This document shows positions 56,294 to 64,000 of a stretch of 64,000 nucleotides of DNA, in pieces (the stretch's first letter is position 1; each line of letters opens with the position of its first letter). This stretch comes from Methylococcales bacterium (GTDB lineage: Bacteria > Pseudomonadota > Gammaproteobacteria > Methylococcales > Methylomonadaceae). Position numbers and translations under genes: made by a program. The stretch spans positions 62,001-126,000 of the forward strand of contig JAPLRR010000083.1 in the NCBI GenBank assembly GCA_026399075.1, read 5' to 3'. The notes beneath the pieces are model-generated. The model was not told the DNA's origin, did no database searches, and worked only from the letters and a program-made list of their open reading frames with translations.

Positions 56294-59113
56294 ATGACCA
56301 TAGACTATAAAAAAACCCTAAACTTACCCAACACCGCTTTTCCTATGAAAGGCAACTTGGCGCAACGCGAACCTGAACAACTAAAAAAATGGACGGGGGC
56401 GGGTTTGTACCAGCAAATCAGAGAGGCTTTTACAGGTCGCCACCAATTTGTCCTGCATGACGGCCCGCCGTATGCCAATGGCGAGATCCATATCGGCCAT
56501 GCGGTCAATAAAGTCTTAAAAGACTTTATCATCAAGTCAAAAACCTTAAGCGGATACGATGCGCCTTATGTGCCTGGCTGGGATTGCCATGGTTTGCCGA
56601 TTGAATTGATGGTGGAAAAGAAAATTGGCAAGGCGGGCGTTAAAGTGTCGCCTGCGGTGTTCCGCAAAGCCTGCCGTGAATATGCCGCCAAGCAAGTTGA
56701 AATCCAAAAAGAGGCGTTTATCCGCTTGGGTATTTTAGGCGATTGGGAAAATCCGTATTTAACGATGGATTATCAATTTGAAGCCGACATCGTGCGCTCA
56801 TTGGGAAAAATCAACCAAAAAGGCCATATTGTGGCTGGCGCAAAACCCGTGCATTGGTGTACCGATTGCGGCTCGGCTTTGGCTGAAGCCGAAGTGGAAT
56901 ACGAAGACAAGCATTCGCCTGCGATAGATGTGCGTTTTCAAGTGCTCGATGAACACCGCTTTATCAGCGCCTGCCACCATGCCCCCGAACATGAAGGCCA
57001 AGGGCCTTTGTCGGTGGTGATTTGGACAACCACGCCGTGGACCTTGCCTGCCAACCAAGGCGTGGCCTTAAACCCGGATTTGGAATATGTCGTGGTGCAA
57101 TGCGCCAACGAGCGCTTGGTGGTGGCTGAGGCACTGTTAAAAGACACCATGCTGCGCTATGGCATAGAAGGTTACCATGTGGTTGCGTATTGCACAGGTT
57201 CGGCGTTGGAACACCAGCTGTTGCAACATCCATTTTATGACCGCCAGGTGCCGATTATTTTAGGTGACCACGTCACCACCGAGGCGGGTACTGGTGCGGT
57301 GCATACTGCGCCTGGCCATGGTCAGGACGATTACGTGGTCGGCCAAAAATACGGTCTGCCAGTAGACAACCCCGTGGGTGCCGATGGCGTGTTTTTGGCA
57401 AGCACCGAATTGTTTGCCGGTGAGCATGTGTTCAATGCCAATGCCCATGTTTTGGAAGTGCTGGAAGCGCGTGGCAAATTGCTGCATCATCACGCCATTT
57501 TGCACAGCTACCCACATTGCTGGCGGCATAAAACCCCGATTATTTTTAGGGCGACGGCGCAATGGTTTATTTCCATGAACCAAAACCATTTGCGTGACTT
57601 GGCCTTAAGCGAAGTGCAACGGGTCGATTGGATACCCGAATGGGGGCAGGCGCGGATTGAAAGCATGATTGATGGCCGTCCCGATTGGTGTATTTCCCGC
57701 CAACGGACGTGGGGTGTGCCCATTACCTTTTTTATCCACAAAGAAACCCGCGAATTGCATCCGCGCACGGGCGAGTTGATAGAAATTATCGCCAAACGTA
57801 TCGAAAAGCAAGGCATAGAAGCGTGGTTTGAGCTGGACAAAGCCGAATTGCTGGGCGCGGAAGCCGATGCTTACGACAAAATGAGCGATACCTTGGACGT
57901 GTGGTTTGACTCTGGTGTGACCCATGCCTGTGTATTGGAAAAACGCGCACAGCTGACATTTCCGGCGGATTTGTATTTGGAAGGTTCAGACCAACATCGC
58001 GGCTGGTTCCAGTCGTCATTATTGGCATCGGTCGCTATGAATGATGTCGCGCCTTATAAAGCCGTGTTGACGCATGGTTTTACCGTGGACAAAAACGGCG
58101 AAAAAATGTCCAAGTCCAAAGGCAATGTCATCCCGCCGCAATCGGTGATGAAAAACCTGGGCGCGGATGTGTTGCGTTTATGGATAGCCTCTACCGATTA
58201 CCGTAGCGAAATGCGCGTGTCTGATGAGATTTTGGAGCGCACCTCTGACGGTTATCGACGCTTACGTAACACCGCCCGGTTTTTGCTATCGAACCTGAAT
58301 GATTTCAACCCGGCGACCGATTTGGTGCCAACTGCCGACTTATTGGCTTTGGATCGGTGGATAGTCGACAGGGCTTATAATTTGCAGGAAGAGGTTAAAA
58401 CCGCTTACGACCAGTATTTATTCCAATCCATCTACCAAAAAGTCCACCATTTTTGTGTGCTGGATTTAGGCGGGTTTTATTTGGATATTATCAAAGACCG
58501 CCAATATACCGCCAAAGCCGATGGCTTGGCGCGGCGTTCTGCGCAAACCGCCATGTACCATATCCTGGAAGCCTTAACCCGTTGGTTGGCGCCTATCATC
58601 AGTTATACCGCCGACGAGATTTGGCAGTATATTCCTGGTGAACGCGGCAGTTCGATATTCTTGGAAACGTGGTACGAGGGTTTGGCACCGCTGGATAAAA
58701 ATGCCGCCATGAACCCTGAATTTTGGCAAAAAGTGATGGCGGTCAGGACTGCCGTCAGCAAAGAGTTGGAAAAAAGCCGTGCCAAAGGCGAGATAGGCGC
58801 ATCCTTAAATGCCGAAGTGGAGCTGTATTGCGACCCTGAGTATTTCGCCGCCTTAAGCTTATTGGAAAATGAGCTGCATTTTATTTTCATCACCTCCAAT
58901 GCCTTGTTGGTGGCTGCACAATTTTGCCCGGATGAGGCTATTGAGACCGACGTACCGGGTGTTAAATTATTGGTGCGGGTGTCCGAGCACACCAAATGTG
59001 TGCGCTGCTGGCATCAACGCTTTGATGTGGGTGAGCATCCTGAGCACCCCGAACTTTGTGGCCGTTGTGTGGAAAACGTTGCAGGCGACGGCGAACAGAG
59101 GCGTTATGCGTAA
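56294..59113 (+). CDS. ileS: Isoleucyl-tRNA synthetase
   Basis: The 939-residue class I synthetase charges tRNA-Ile. It has the HIGH motif in [11 protein letters not shown], an editing domain (about 200-400) with [18 protein letters not shown] in [11 protein letters not shown], and a C-terminal zinc ribbon (CVRCWHQR with CGRC). Full length and intact. It overlaps lspA by eight bases. Confidence 0.96.
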   Translation: MTIDYKKTLNLPNTAFPMKGNLAQREPEQLKKWTGAGLYQQIREAFTGRHQFVLHDGPPYANGEIHIGHAVNKVLKDFIIKSKTLSGYDAPYVPGWDCHGLPIELMVEKKIGKAGVKVSPAVFRKACREYAAKQVEIQKEAFIRLGILGDWENPYLTMDYQFEADIVRSLGKINQKGHIVAGAKPVHWCTDCGSALAEAEVEYEDKHSPAIDVRFQVLDEHRFISACHHAPEHEGQGPLSVVIWTTTPWTLPANQGVALNPDLEYVVVQCANERLVVAEALLKDTMLRYGIEGYHVVAYCTGSALEHQLLQHPFYDRQVPIILGDHVTTEAGTGAVHTAPGHGQDDYVVGQKYGLPVDNPVGADGVFLASTELFAGEHVFNANAHVLEVLEARGKLLHHHAILHSYPHCWRHKTPIIFRATAQWFISMNQNHLRDLALSEVQRVDWIPEWGQARIESMIDGRPDWCISRQRTWGVPITFFIHKETRELHPRTGELIEIIAKRIEKQGIEAWFELDKAELLGAEADAYDKMSDTLDVWFDSGVTHACVLEKRAQLTFPADLYLEGSDQHRGWFQSSLLASVAMNDVAPYKAVLTHGFTVDKNGEKMSKSKGNVIPPQSVMKNLGADVLRLWIASTDYRSEMRVSDEILERTSDGYRRLRNTARFLLSNLNDFNPATDLVPTADLLALDRWIVDRAYNLQEEVKTAYDQYLFQSIYQKVHHFCVLDLGGFYLDIIKDRQYTAKADGLARRSAQTAMYHILEALTRWLAPIISYTADEIWQYIPGERGSSIFLETWYEGLAPLDKNAAMNPEFWQKVMAVRTAVSKELEKSRAKGEIGASLNAEVELYCDPEYFAALSLLENELHFIFITSNALLVAAQFCPDEAIETDVPGVKLLVRVSEHTKCVRCWHQRFDVGEHPEHPELCGRCVENVAGDGEQRRYA

Positions 59114-59597
59114 TTTGGGTATGCTGAAATGGTTGGGTTTGTCTTTGTTGGCCATTGTCTTGGATCAAGCCAGCAAATTAACAGTCGATGGTTCCATGCA
59201 GCTGTTTGAATCTATCCCGGTGCTGCCGTATTTTAATCTGACTTATGTCCACAACACCGGCGCGGCGTTTAGTTTTTTAAGTGATGCAGGCGGTTGGCAA
59301 CGCTGGTTTTTTGCTGGTTTGGCGATAGTGATCAGCGGCGTGATCGGCGTGTGGTTATCCCGCTTGAAATCCCACGAAACCTTGCTGGCCGTGGCGTTGT
59401 CACTGGTGCTAGGTGGTGCGATCGGCAATTTGATAGACCGTTTGGCCTATGGGTATGTGATCGACTTTTTGGATGTCTATTACCAAAACTACCACTGGCC
59501 CGCGTTTAATATTGCAGATTCGGCGATTACGCTGGGCGTGGCGTTGATGTTGTTGGAATCGTTTGGGGTAGGGAAGGCGGCGGATGTGGCGGGTTGA
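59106..59597 (+). CDS. lspA: Lipoprotein signal peptidase
   Basis: The 163-residue inner-membrane aspartyl protease cleaves prolipoproteins, such as the one at 6803. It has four hydrophobic helices, the motif [25 protein letters not shown] with the first catalytic Asp, and [11 protein letters not shown] with the second. ATG 59106 overlaps the ileS end; MLKW at 59121 is an alternative. Confidence 0.94.
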   Translation: MRNLGMLKWLGLSLLAIVLDQASKLTVDGSMQLFESIPVLPYFNLTYVHNTGAAFSFLSDAGGWQRWFFAGLAIVISGVIGVWLSRLKSHETLLAVALSLVLGGAIGNLIDRLAYGYVIDFLDVYYQNYHWPAFNIADSAITLGVALMLLESFGVGKAADVAG

Positions 59598-59675
59598 GGT
59601 TTTAAGCATTGAAATAAATTCAGTTCCTATTGCTGGTTTTGATATACCCACTTAATAAGATTTGCGGGCAAGCTT

Positions 59676-60860
59676 ATGATGATACGCGCTATTCAAATTG
59701 AAGGTTTTAAATCCATTGTCTCCCAAACTGTGGAATTAGGGCGGATAAATTGTTTTATTGGCGCAAATGGCGTAGGAAAAAGCAATGTTTTGGAGGCCAT
59801 TGGTGTGCTTGGTGCTGCCGCTAGTGGCAAGGTAGATGATGAGTCCTTAAAAAGACGTGGTGTGCGTGAAGGCATGCCGCGCTTATATAAGGCATCTTTT
59901 GAAGGTATCCGCGTATCTGGGCAAATTAGATTGATTGCAAAGGGGGACGCGGGAGAAGAGTTTCGCGTTTCGTTGTTGAATCCTTTGGAACACCCCAATC
60001 CCGCTTGGTCTTTCAAAACTGAATATTTGTTTGATGGAAATAAATCCGTTGTTTCGCGTGGTGTCCGTACTGAGAAAAATAATTTGGCAAACACAGCTGG
60101 CCTTTCTGCATTGAAAGTCGTGGAGCTTGAGCCGGACAACGCCGCTGCACAATTACTTACGCGGCTGCAAAACTACGCAATATATTGTCCTGACACCCCA
60201 ACCTTACGTGGCACAATACAAGACCCCCAAACCCGTGATCCTTTGGGCTTGTCAGGTGGACGATTAGCCGAAGGTTTTGCTGAATTTCGTAAGTATCTGC
60301 TTAATAAAGACGAAGGCTTGCTAGACAGTGTTCTTGAGCTAATTGATTGGGTAGCCGATATAGACACTTCGGATAATGTTCGCAAGCTACTATCGCCATC
60401 TGTGTCGCGTAGCAAATATGTACTTCGCTTTACTGACCGCTATATGAAAAAAAGCCGTAATACCTTAACGGCGTATGATGCTAGTGAAGGTGCTTTATAT
60501 GTGTTGTTTTGTGCAATGTTATGCCTTTCGCCCAATGCACCTAAATTACTGGCTGTGGATAATCTGGATCAAGCTTTAAATCCGCGTTTAGTTATGCGCT
60601 TAAGCGCCAAACTGTCAACGTGGTTACAGCAAGCCGATTCCGAACGGCAACTGCTGTTTACAGCCCATAACCCCGCTGTGTTGGATGGCTTGGACTTAAC
60701 CGATGATGAAGTGCGCTTGTTCGCCGTTGAACGGAGCAGTAAAGGCCACACACTTATTAAGAGAGTTATGCTAAGCCCAGAACTGTTGGAACTTAATAAC
60801 GACTACCCACTTTCACGCTTATGGTTGATGGGGCATTTGGGGGCTGTGCCGAATGTCTGA
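59676..60860 (+). CDS. AAA (RecF/OLD-like) ATPase of an ATPase/TOPRIM pair
   Basis: The 394-residue protein starts MIRAIQIEGFKSI, the typical beta start of SMC/RecF/OLD ATPases, with Walker A GANGVGKS (residues 29-36). The C-terminal half has a signature-like ASEGALYVL, then Walker B KLLAVDNLDQALNP in which the usual catalytic Asp-Glu reads Asp-Asn, and a switch His in TAHNPAVLDGLDL. It has no internal TOPRIM. Its stop overlaps the next gene by eight bases, so the two are coupled. Plausible anti-phage sensor ATPase; that role is inference. Confidence 0.75.
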   Translation: MMIRAIQIEGFKSIVSQTVELGRINCFIGANGVGKSNVLEAIGVLGAAASGKVDDESLKRRGVREGMPRLYKASFEGIRVSGQIRLIAKGDAGEEFRVSLLNPLEHPNPAWSFKTEYLFDGNKSVVSRGVRTEKNNLANTAGLSALKVVELEPDNAAAQLLTRLQNYAIYCPDTPTLRGTIQDPQTRDPLGLSGGRLAEGFAEFRKYLLNKDEGLLDSVLELIDWVADIDTSDNVRKLLSPSVSRSKYVLRFTDRYMKKSRNTLTAYDASEGALYVLFCAMLCLSPNAPKLLAVDNLDQALNPRLVMRLSAKLSTWLQQADSERQLLFTAHNPAVLDGLDLTDDEVRLFAVERSSKGHTLIKRVMLSPELLELNNDYPLSRLWLMGHLGAVPNV

Positions 60861-61545
60861 TCTGCACATAGCATTGGTGGCAGAAGGAGTAACGGATTTA
60901 ATTATTATTGAGGCTGCGTTACAAGCGGTTTTGCCGGCTGATTTTGTGTTGACGCTATTGCAACCAGAACCCACAAGGCCTGAAATGGGCGGCGGTTGGG
61001 GAGGGGTGTTTAAGTGGTGTAGGGATTTTGAAAGCCGTGGCCATCCTACATTGGAAGCAGATCCAACCCTAGGTCTATTTGACTTGTTTATTATCCATCT
61101 TGATGCCGATGTTGCCCATAAGGCTTACACGGATTGTGGGGCGTCAGCTGTAAATGCAGCTATGGGATTACCTGCACTACCTTGTGATTTGCCGTGCCCA
61201 CCGTCTGTTGATACGGTAAAGCCACTTAGTGACGCAATGCTTGCTTGGTTGGGGATCTCACAACCCGGTCAGAAAACTATTTTTTGCATTCCTTCAAAGG
61301 CCAGTGAAGCTTGGCTTGCGGCAGCGATTTTACCGGATGGGCATCCGCTATTGAATAATCTTGAGTGCAATTTGAGATTAGAACAAGATTTATCCCTGTT
61401 ACCCAAGCCGTTGCGTGTTAAAAAAAGCAAACGGGAATATCAGGTTCATGCGCTAACAATTTCAAGTCAATGGGCAAAGGTTTGCAATTTATGCCCACAA
61501 GCAGACGTTTTTCAACAAGCATTAACCCAAGGTCATGGTGTTTAG
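60853..61545 (+). CDS. TOPRIM-like (DUF4276-like) partner protein
   Basis: The 230-residue product begins with a strand and VAEGVTDLIIIEAAL, the Glu-x-x-Thr-Asp loop of TOPRIM folds. It has IIHLDADVA (the Asp-x-Asp metal pair) near residue 80 and IFCIPSKASEAWLAAAIL around residue 145, matching the third acidic site of DUF4276-type proteins. TOPRIM enzymes cleave nucleic acid. Translational coupling to the AAA ATPase upstream points to an ATPase-gated nuclease. No membrane or DNA-binding module is visible. Confidence 0.6.
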   Translation: MSDLHIALVAEGVTDLIIIEAALQAVLPADFVLTLLQPEPTRPEMGGGWGGVFKWCRDFESRGHPTLEADPTLGLFDLFIIHLDADVAHKAYTDCGASAVNAAMGLPALPCDLPCPPSVDTVKPLSDAMLAWLGISQPGQKTIFCIPSKASEAWLAAAILPDGHPLLNNLECNLRLEQDLSLLPKPLRVKKSKREYQVHALTISSQWAKVCNLCPQADVFQQALTQGHGV

Positions 61546-61614
61546 ACATATTCAGAACGGTCATTGTTTGTGACCCATACACCAACACTGTCCTCAAGGG
61601 TATTAAATTTGTAG

Positions 61615-61643
61615 GTCGGGTTAGGAGCTATCCCTAACCCGAC
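61615..61643. repeat. Hairpin between convergent genes
   Basis: GTCGGGTTAGG and CCTAACCCGAC form a perfect 11-bp stem around a 7-nt loop, between the TOPRIM-like gene and the PEP-CTERM gene that ends toward it. It could act as a two-way terminator or be a dispersed repeat. Confidence 0.5.
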
Positions 61644-61670
61644 GCCGCATCCAATACTCCTTAGGCGTTT

Positions 61671-64000
61671 TTATGCCTCCACACTTTTGCTTATCGATTT
61701 CTTACGACGGCGTAAGCGTGGCACGAACAAGGCCGCCAATCCGAACATCCCCAACAAGCCAGGTTCTGGCACAGTGGCGAAGCTGTCCAGTGACCCCAAA
61801 TTAATCAACAAATTACTGCCCGTACCGCTGGCACCGCCGCCACTAAAAAAGTTTTCGGTGAAGCTTGGATCGGACAAATCAAGGGTAAATCCACCAAAGC
61901 TACAAACATGGGTGCTGGTGCTTACACAATTGGCGGGTGGGTCACCAAACAGGAAGTCAAACCCGAAACTTTGGCCAACGGTGTCTAAATTGAGTGACAA
62001 AGCAACTGTCAGATTAAACAAGCTTTGGTTAGGCCCGAATTTGAAACCGCTTATCGAAAGGCTGGAGCCTGCGCCTGCTTGTCCAGAATGCTGGTAAAAC
62101 CCAATCGCCAGATTGTCAGTAATAAGGCTGGAATCAACGATAAAGCTGACAAAACTATTGTAATTTTCAACTACCCCGCCGCCTGGGCCACCATAATAAC
62201 CACCCAATGCACCAGCCCCAAAGATAATGGCACCAGGTTGCCCCAGCACGGCATTTATCGGGTTGCTGACGTTTAATCCTTGGGGATACAAGGCGCTAGT
62301 TACCCACGATGTCGATGGTGTGCCTGTGACAAACGCGTATGAGTTGTTTTGGCTGCCATCAAGGCTTACCGTAGAGCCAAAATTGGCCGTGCTTTTGGTT
62401 TTTGCCGTGCCGTTGTCCACGGGTGCTGTGGCCTGTGCAAATACGCTGGCCACGCTGTTTTGTTTGCTGGAACTGGCTTTGCTGGTCGCACTACCAGTGC
62501 CGCCTGTCGCGGTGGCCGTGGCTGTTGCTTGTTGGCCATTGGCGGTGGAGGCCAGTGCATCTGCCACACCAGCTGCCCGGTTGATAGCCCCTAATCCGCC
62601 AGTGGCCGTTGCCGTGGCCGTGGCAGTTTTATTGGCGGCGGTGCTGGTTTCCCCGCCCCAGGCAATCGCGGTGGCGGCGCCACCGGTAGCACCACTACCT
62701 CCTGTGGCGTTTACCGTTGTTTGGGTTGAGCCGCCGCTATTGCTGACATTGGTTTTAGTCCACGCATCACCGCCGTTGCCGTTGCTGGAACCCGCACCAG
62801 AGCCTGTGCCGCCCGCCCCACCGGTTGCGCTGGTGGATGCGTTCAAACTGCTGGAGTTTGCCGAGTAATTTAATTGGCTGTTGACCAAGCCACCTAGGCC
62901 GCCAGCCGCATTGGCGCTATTGCCGCCTTTGCCGCCAATCGCATTTTGGGTCAGGCTTAAGGCACCGCTAGTGCTACCTGAAACATTGCCTGAGACAATT
63001 TGTGTTGCTGCCCCCGCGCCGCCCGCTGCGCCATTTTGTCCATCACCACCAGCCCCGCCAGTGCTATCCGTCCTGACGCTAACATCAGCCCCGCCAGTAG
63101 AGACGCCAGTGGCGACCGCAGTCGCGATTGCACCATCACCACCCGAGTTGCCAGCTCCCCGGCCAGTACCGCCATTACCGCCGTAAACAGCGGCGGCGCT
63201 GTAGATAGTTCCAAGATTAGTGCTATTGGTACCTGATGATTGGCCAGTCGCCCAACCACCATCGCCACCATTTCCCGTTCCGGAAATAGAACCGCCGAAA
63301 CCACCATGGGATTCGACCGTAGAGGTGACGCCTTTAACCCCTGTCGCCAAGCTTTGTGCGGCAGTATTGCCGCCAGTACCGGCTATGCCGTCGATGGTGG
63401 AGCCGCCGCCGCCATAAGCGCTGCCGAAACGGTAATTTCCCCAGGCCGTTGAGGTGACGCTGCCAGCACCAGTGACTATATTTTGCGCCAAGCTATAGGC
63501 GCCATCGCCTGCGGCCCCATGGTCGCTCTGGCCACCGTAGCCCGCTTGGGTGATGGAGGTGACGGTGAGCGAACTGGCAGCCGGGTCATTGACACTTTGT
63601 AGGCTGCGGGCCTCCCCAGCAGTACCACCTGAACCGGTGCCAGTCCCGTTAGCTGAACCGCCGCTGCCGCCACCGGCCACTTGGAATAAGGCCAAGCTGC
63701 CGCTGCTTGTGCCTTGTGCTGAATTAAACAGCTGGCTATCGGCACCCGCACCGCCATTGGCACCATTGAAACCGCTACCGCCCGTACCGCCATATTGGTT
63801 GACCGTGACTGTAGTTGTGCCACCGTTGTTGGAAATGCCCGTGGCATCGGCTAGGACAGTACCGCCGTCCCCACCACTTTTGCCGACACCGTTGCCACCG
63901 CCGCCATTGCCGCCCGTGGCGGTACTGGTGGCGTTCACTTGGCCACTGCCTGTGCCGGTTGTAGTGTTGTGGGCTGTGGCACTGCCGCCGTTGCTGCCGC
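61671..64000 (-). CDS. Glycine-rich PEP-CTERM protein (5' end outside window)
   Basis: The frame is open to the right edge, so the N-terminus and signal peptide are missing; at least 775 residues are seen. Most of it is low-complexity Gly/Ala/Ser/Thr with GGxGG and TGGxG units (PGRS-like), then about 200 residues of ordinary sequence with a Cys pair (NCVSTSTHVC). It ends in the exosortase signal VPEPGLLG, a hydrophobic helix and RLRRRKK. Such proteins are exported, processed by exosortase and associated with exopolysaccharide. Codon choice is G/C-rich by necessity. Confidence 0.88.
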   Translation of the reverse strand, partial: GSNGGSATAHNTTTGTGSGQVNATSTATGGNGGGGNGVGKSGGDGGTVLADATGISNNGGTTTVTVNQYGGTGGSGFNGANGGAGADSQLFNSAQGTSSGSLALFQVAGGGSGGSANGTGTGSGGTAGEARSLQSVNDPAASSLTVTSITQAGYGGQSDHGAAGDGAYSLAQNIVTGAGSVTSTAWGNYRFGSAYGGGGSTIDGIAGTGGNTAAQSLATGVKGVTSTVESHGGFGGSISGTGNGGDGGWATGQSSGTNSTNLGTIYSAAAVYGGNGGTGRGAGNSGGDGAIATAVATGVSTGGADVSVRTDSTGGAGGDGQNGAAGGAGAATQIVSGNVSGSTSGALSLTQNAIGGKGGNSANAAGGLGGLVNSQLNYSANSSSLNASTSATGGAGGTGSGAGSSNGNGGDAWTKTNVSNSGGSTQTTVNATGGSGATGGAATAIAWGGETSTAANKTATATATATGGLGAINRAAGVADALASTANGQQATATATATGGTGSATSKASSSKQNSVASVFAQATAPVDNGTAKTKSTANFGSTVSLDGSQNNSYAFVTGTPSTSWVTSALYPQGLNVSNPINAVLGQPGAIIFGAGALGGYYGGPGGGVVENYNSFVSFIVDSSLITDNLAIGFYQHSGQAGAGSSLSISGFKFGPNQSLFNLTVALSLNLDTVGQSFGFDFLFGDPPANCVSTSTHVCSFGGFTLDLSDPSFTENFFSGGGASGTGSNLLINLGSLDSFATVPEPGLLGMFGLAALFVPRLRRRKKSISKSVEA

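Noticed and set aside
59676-61545. Direct call as Gabija or PARIS
   Set aside because: No UvrD-like helicase as in Gabija, and the partner looks DUF4276-like rather than DUF4435; only the general architecture is shared.
62227-62868. Long plus-strand frame rich in Val, Ala and Pro
   Set aside because: Mirror of the glycine-rich repeats on the other strand; composition is an artefact of GGN codons.
1-64000. tRNA or rRNA genes
   Set aside because: None could be recognised by eye in any intergenic region; a covariance-model scan would be needed to exclude them.

Overview
The window reads as the chromosome of a gammaproteobacterium of moderate GC. It carries a LuxO-type sigma-54 regulator, the ribBA-ribH-nusB-thiL-pgpA, lysM-dprA-smg-topA / def-fmt-rsmB and ribF-ileS-lspA blocks, a type IV pilus minor-pilin operon with PilY1, and a PEP-CTERM (exosortase-sorted) protein. 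With the multihaem cytochrome this would suit an environmental group such as the methanotrophic Methylococcales. That placement is inference: no rRNA, tRNA or methane-oxidation gene lies here.

Layout. 1-3.1 kb: 3' end of a LuxO-like regulator, a cytochrome b-like membrane protein translationally coupled to an octahaem c-type cytochrome, and an exported pentapeptide-repeat protein, with REP-like hairpins between. 3.2-8.2 kb: Old Yellow Enzyme, ABC-F ATPase Uup, a lipoprotein, a MITE-like element and decayed small coding remnants. 8.2-11.8 kb: riboflavin, NusB, thiamine and PgpA genes in one tight run. 12.2-20.3 kb: fimT-pilV-pilW-pilX, a terminator, then pilY1 and pilE. 20.5-28.9 kb: a YdjM-like membrane protein, a phosphomannomutase/phosphoglucomutase, the four dTDP-L-rhamnose genes (rfbACDB) and wecBC for UDP-ManNAcA, together a surface-polysaccharide precursor block. 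29-34 kb: small unknowns, SelO and a secreted beta-propeller protein. 34-39.9 kb: hotdog protein, glutaredoxin, APS/PAPS reductase and GshA (thiol and sulfur metabolism), then RecQ. 40-43.5 kb: MJ1255-type glycosyltransferase with a PAP2 phosphatase, a Doc-type toxin/antitoxin pair and small unknowns. 43.4-51.4 kb: topA-smg-dprA-lysM facing def-fmt-rsmB. 51.5-55.1 kb: a P-loop ATPase/TPR gene pair and an orphan. 55.2-59.6 kb: ribF-ileS-lspA. 59.7-61.5 kb: an AAA ATPase overlapping a TOPRIM-like gene. 61.7-64 kb: a very glycine-rich PEP-CTERM protein running off the right edge.

The best candidates for an under-described system are two accessory gene pairs set between housekeeping operons. One is the AAA ATPase + TOPRIM-like pair (59676-61545), whose architecture resembles split OLD/PARIS-type anti-phage modules. 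The other is the P-loop ATPase + TPR pair (51505-54620), whose second gene holds five in-register 144-bp repeats, so its sensor-like region could vary in length. Other notable points are a DprA reading frame whose conserved N-terminus can only be reached through a CTG codon overlapping the upstream stop, a RibBA whose GTP cyclohydrolase II half lacks its zinc cysteines, and two related MITE-like elements, one of which supplies the stop codon of the TPR gene.
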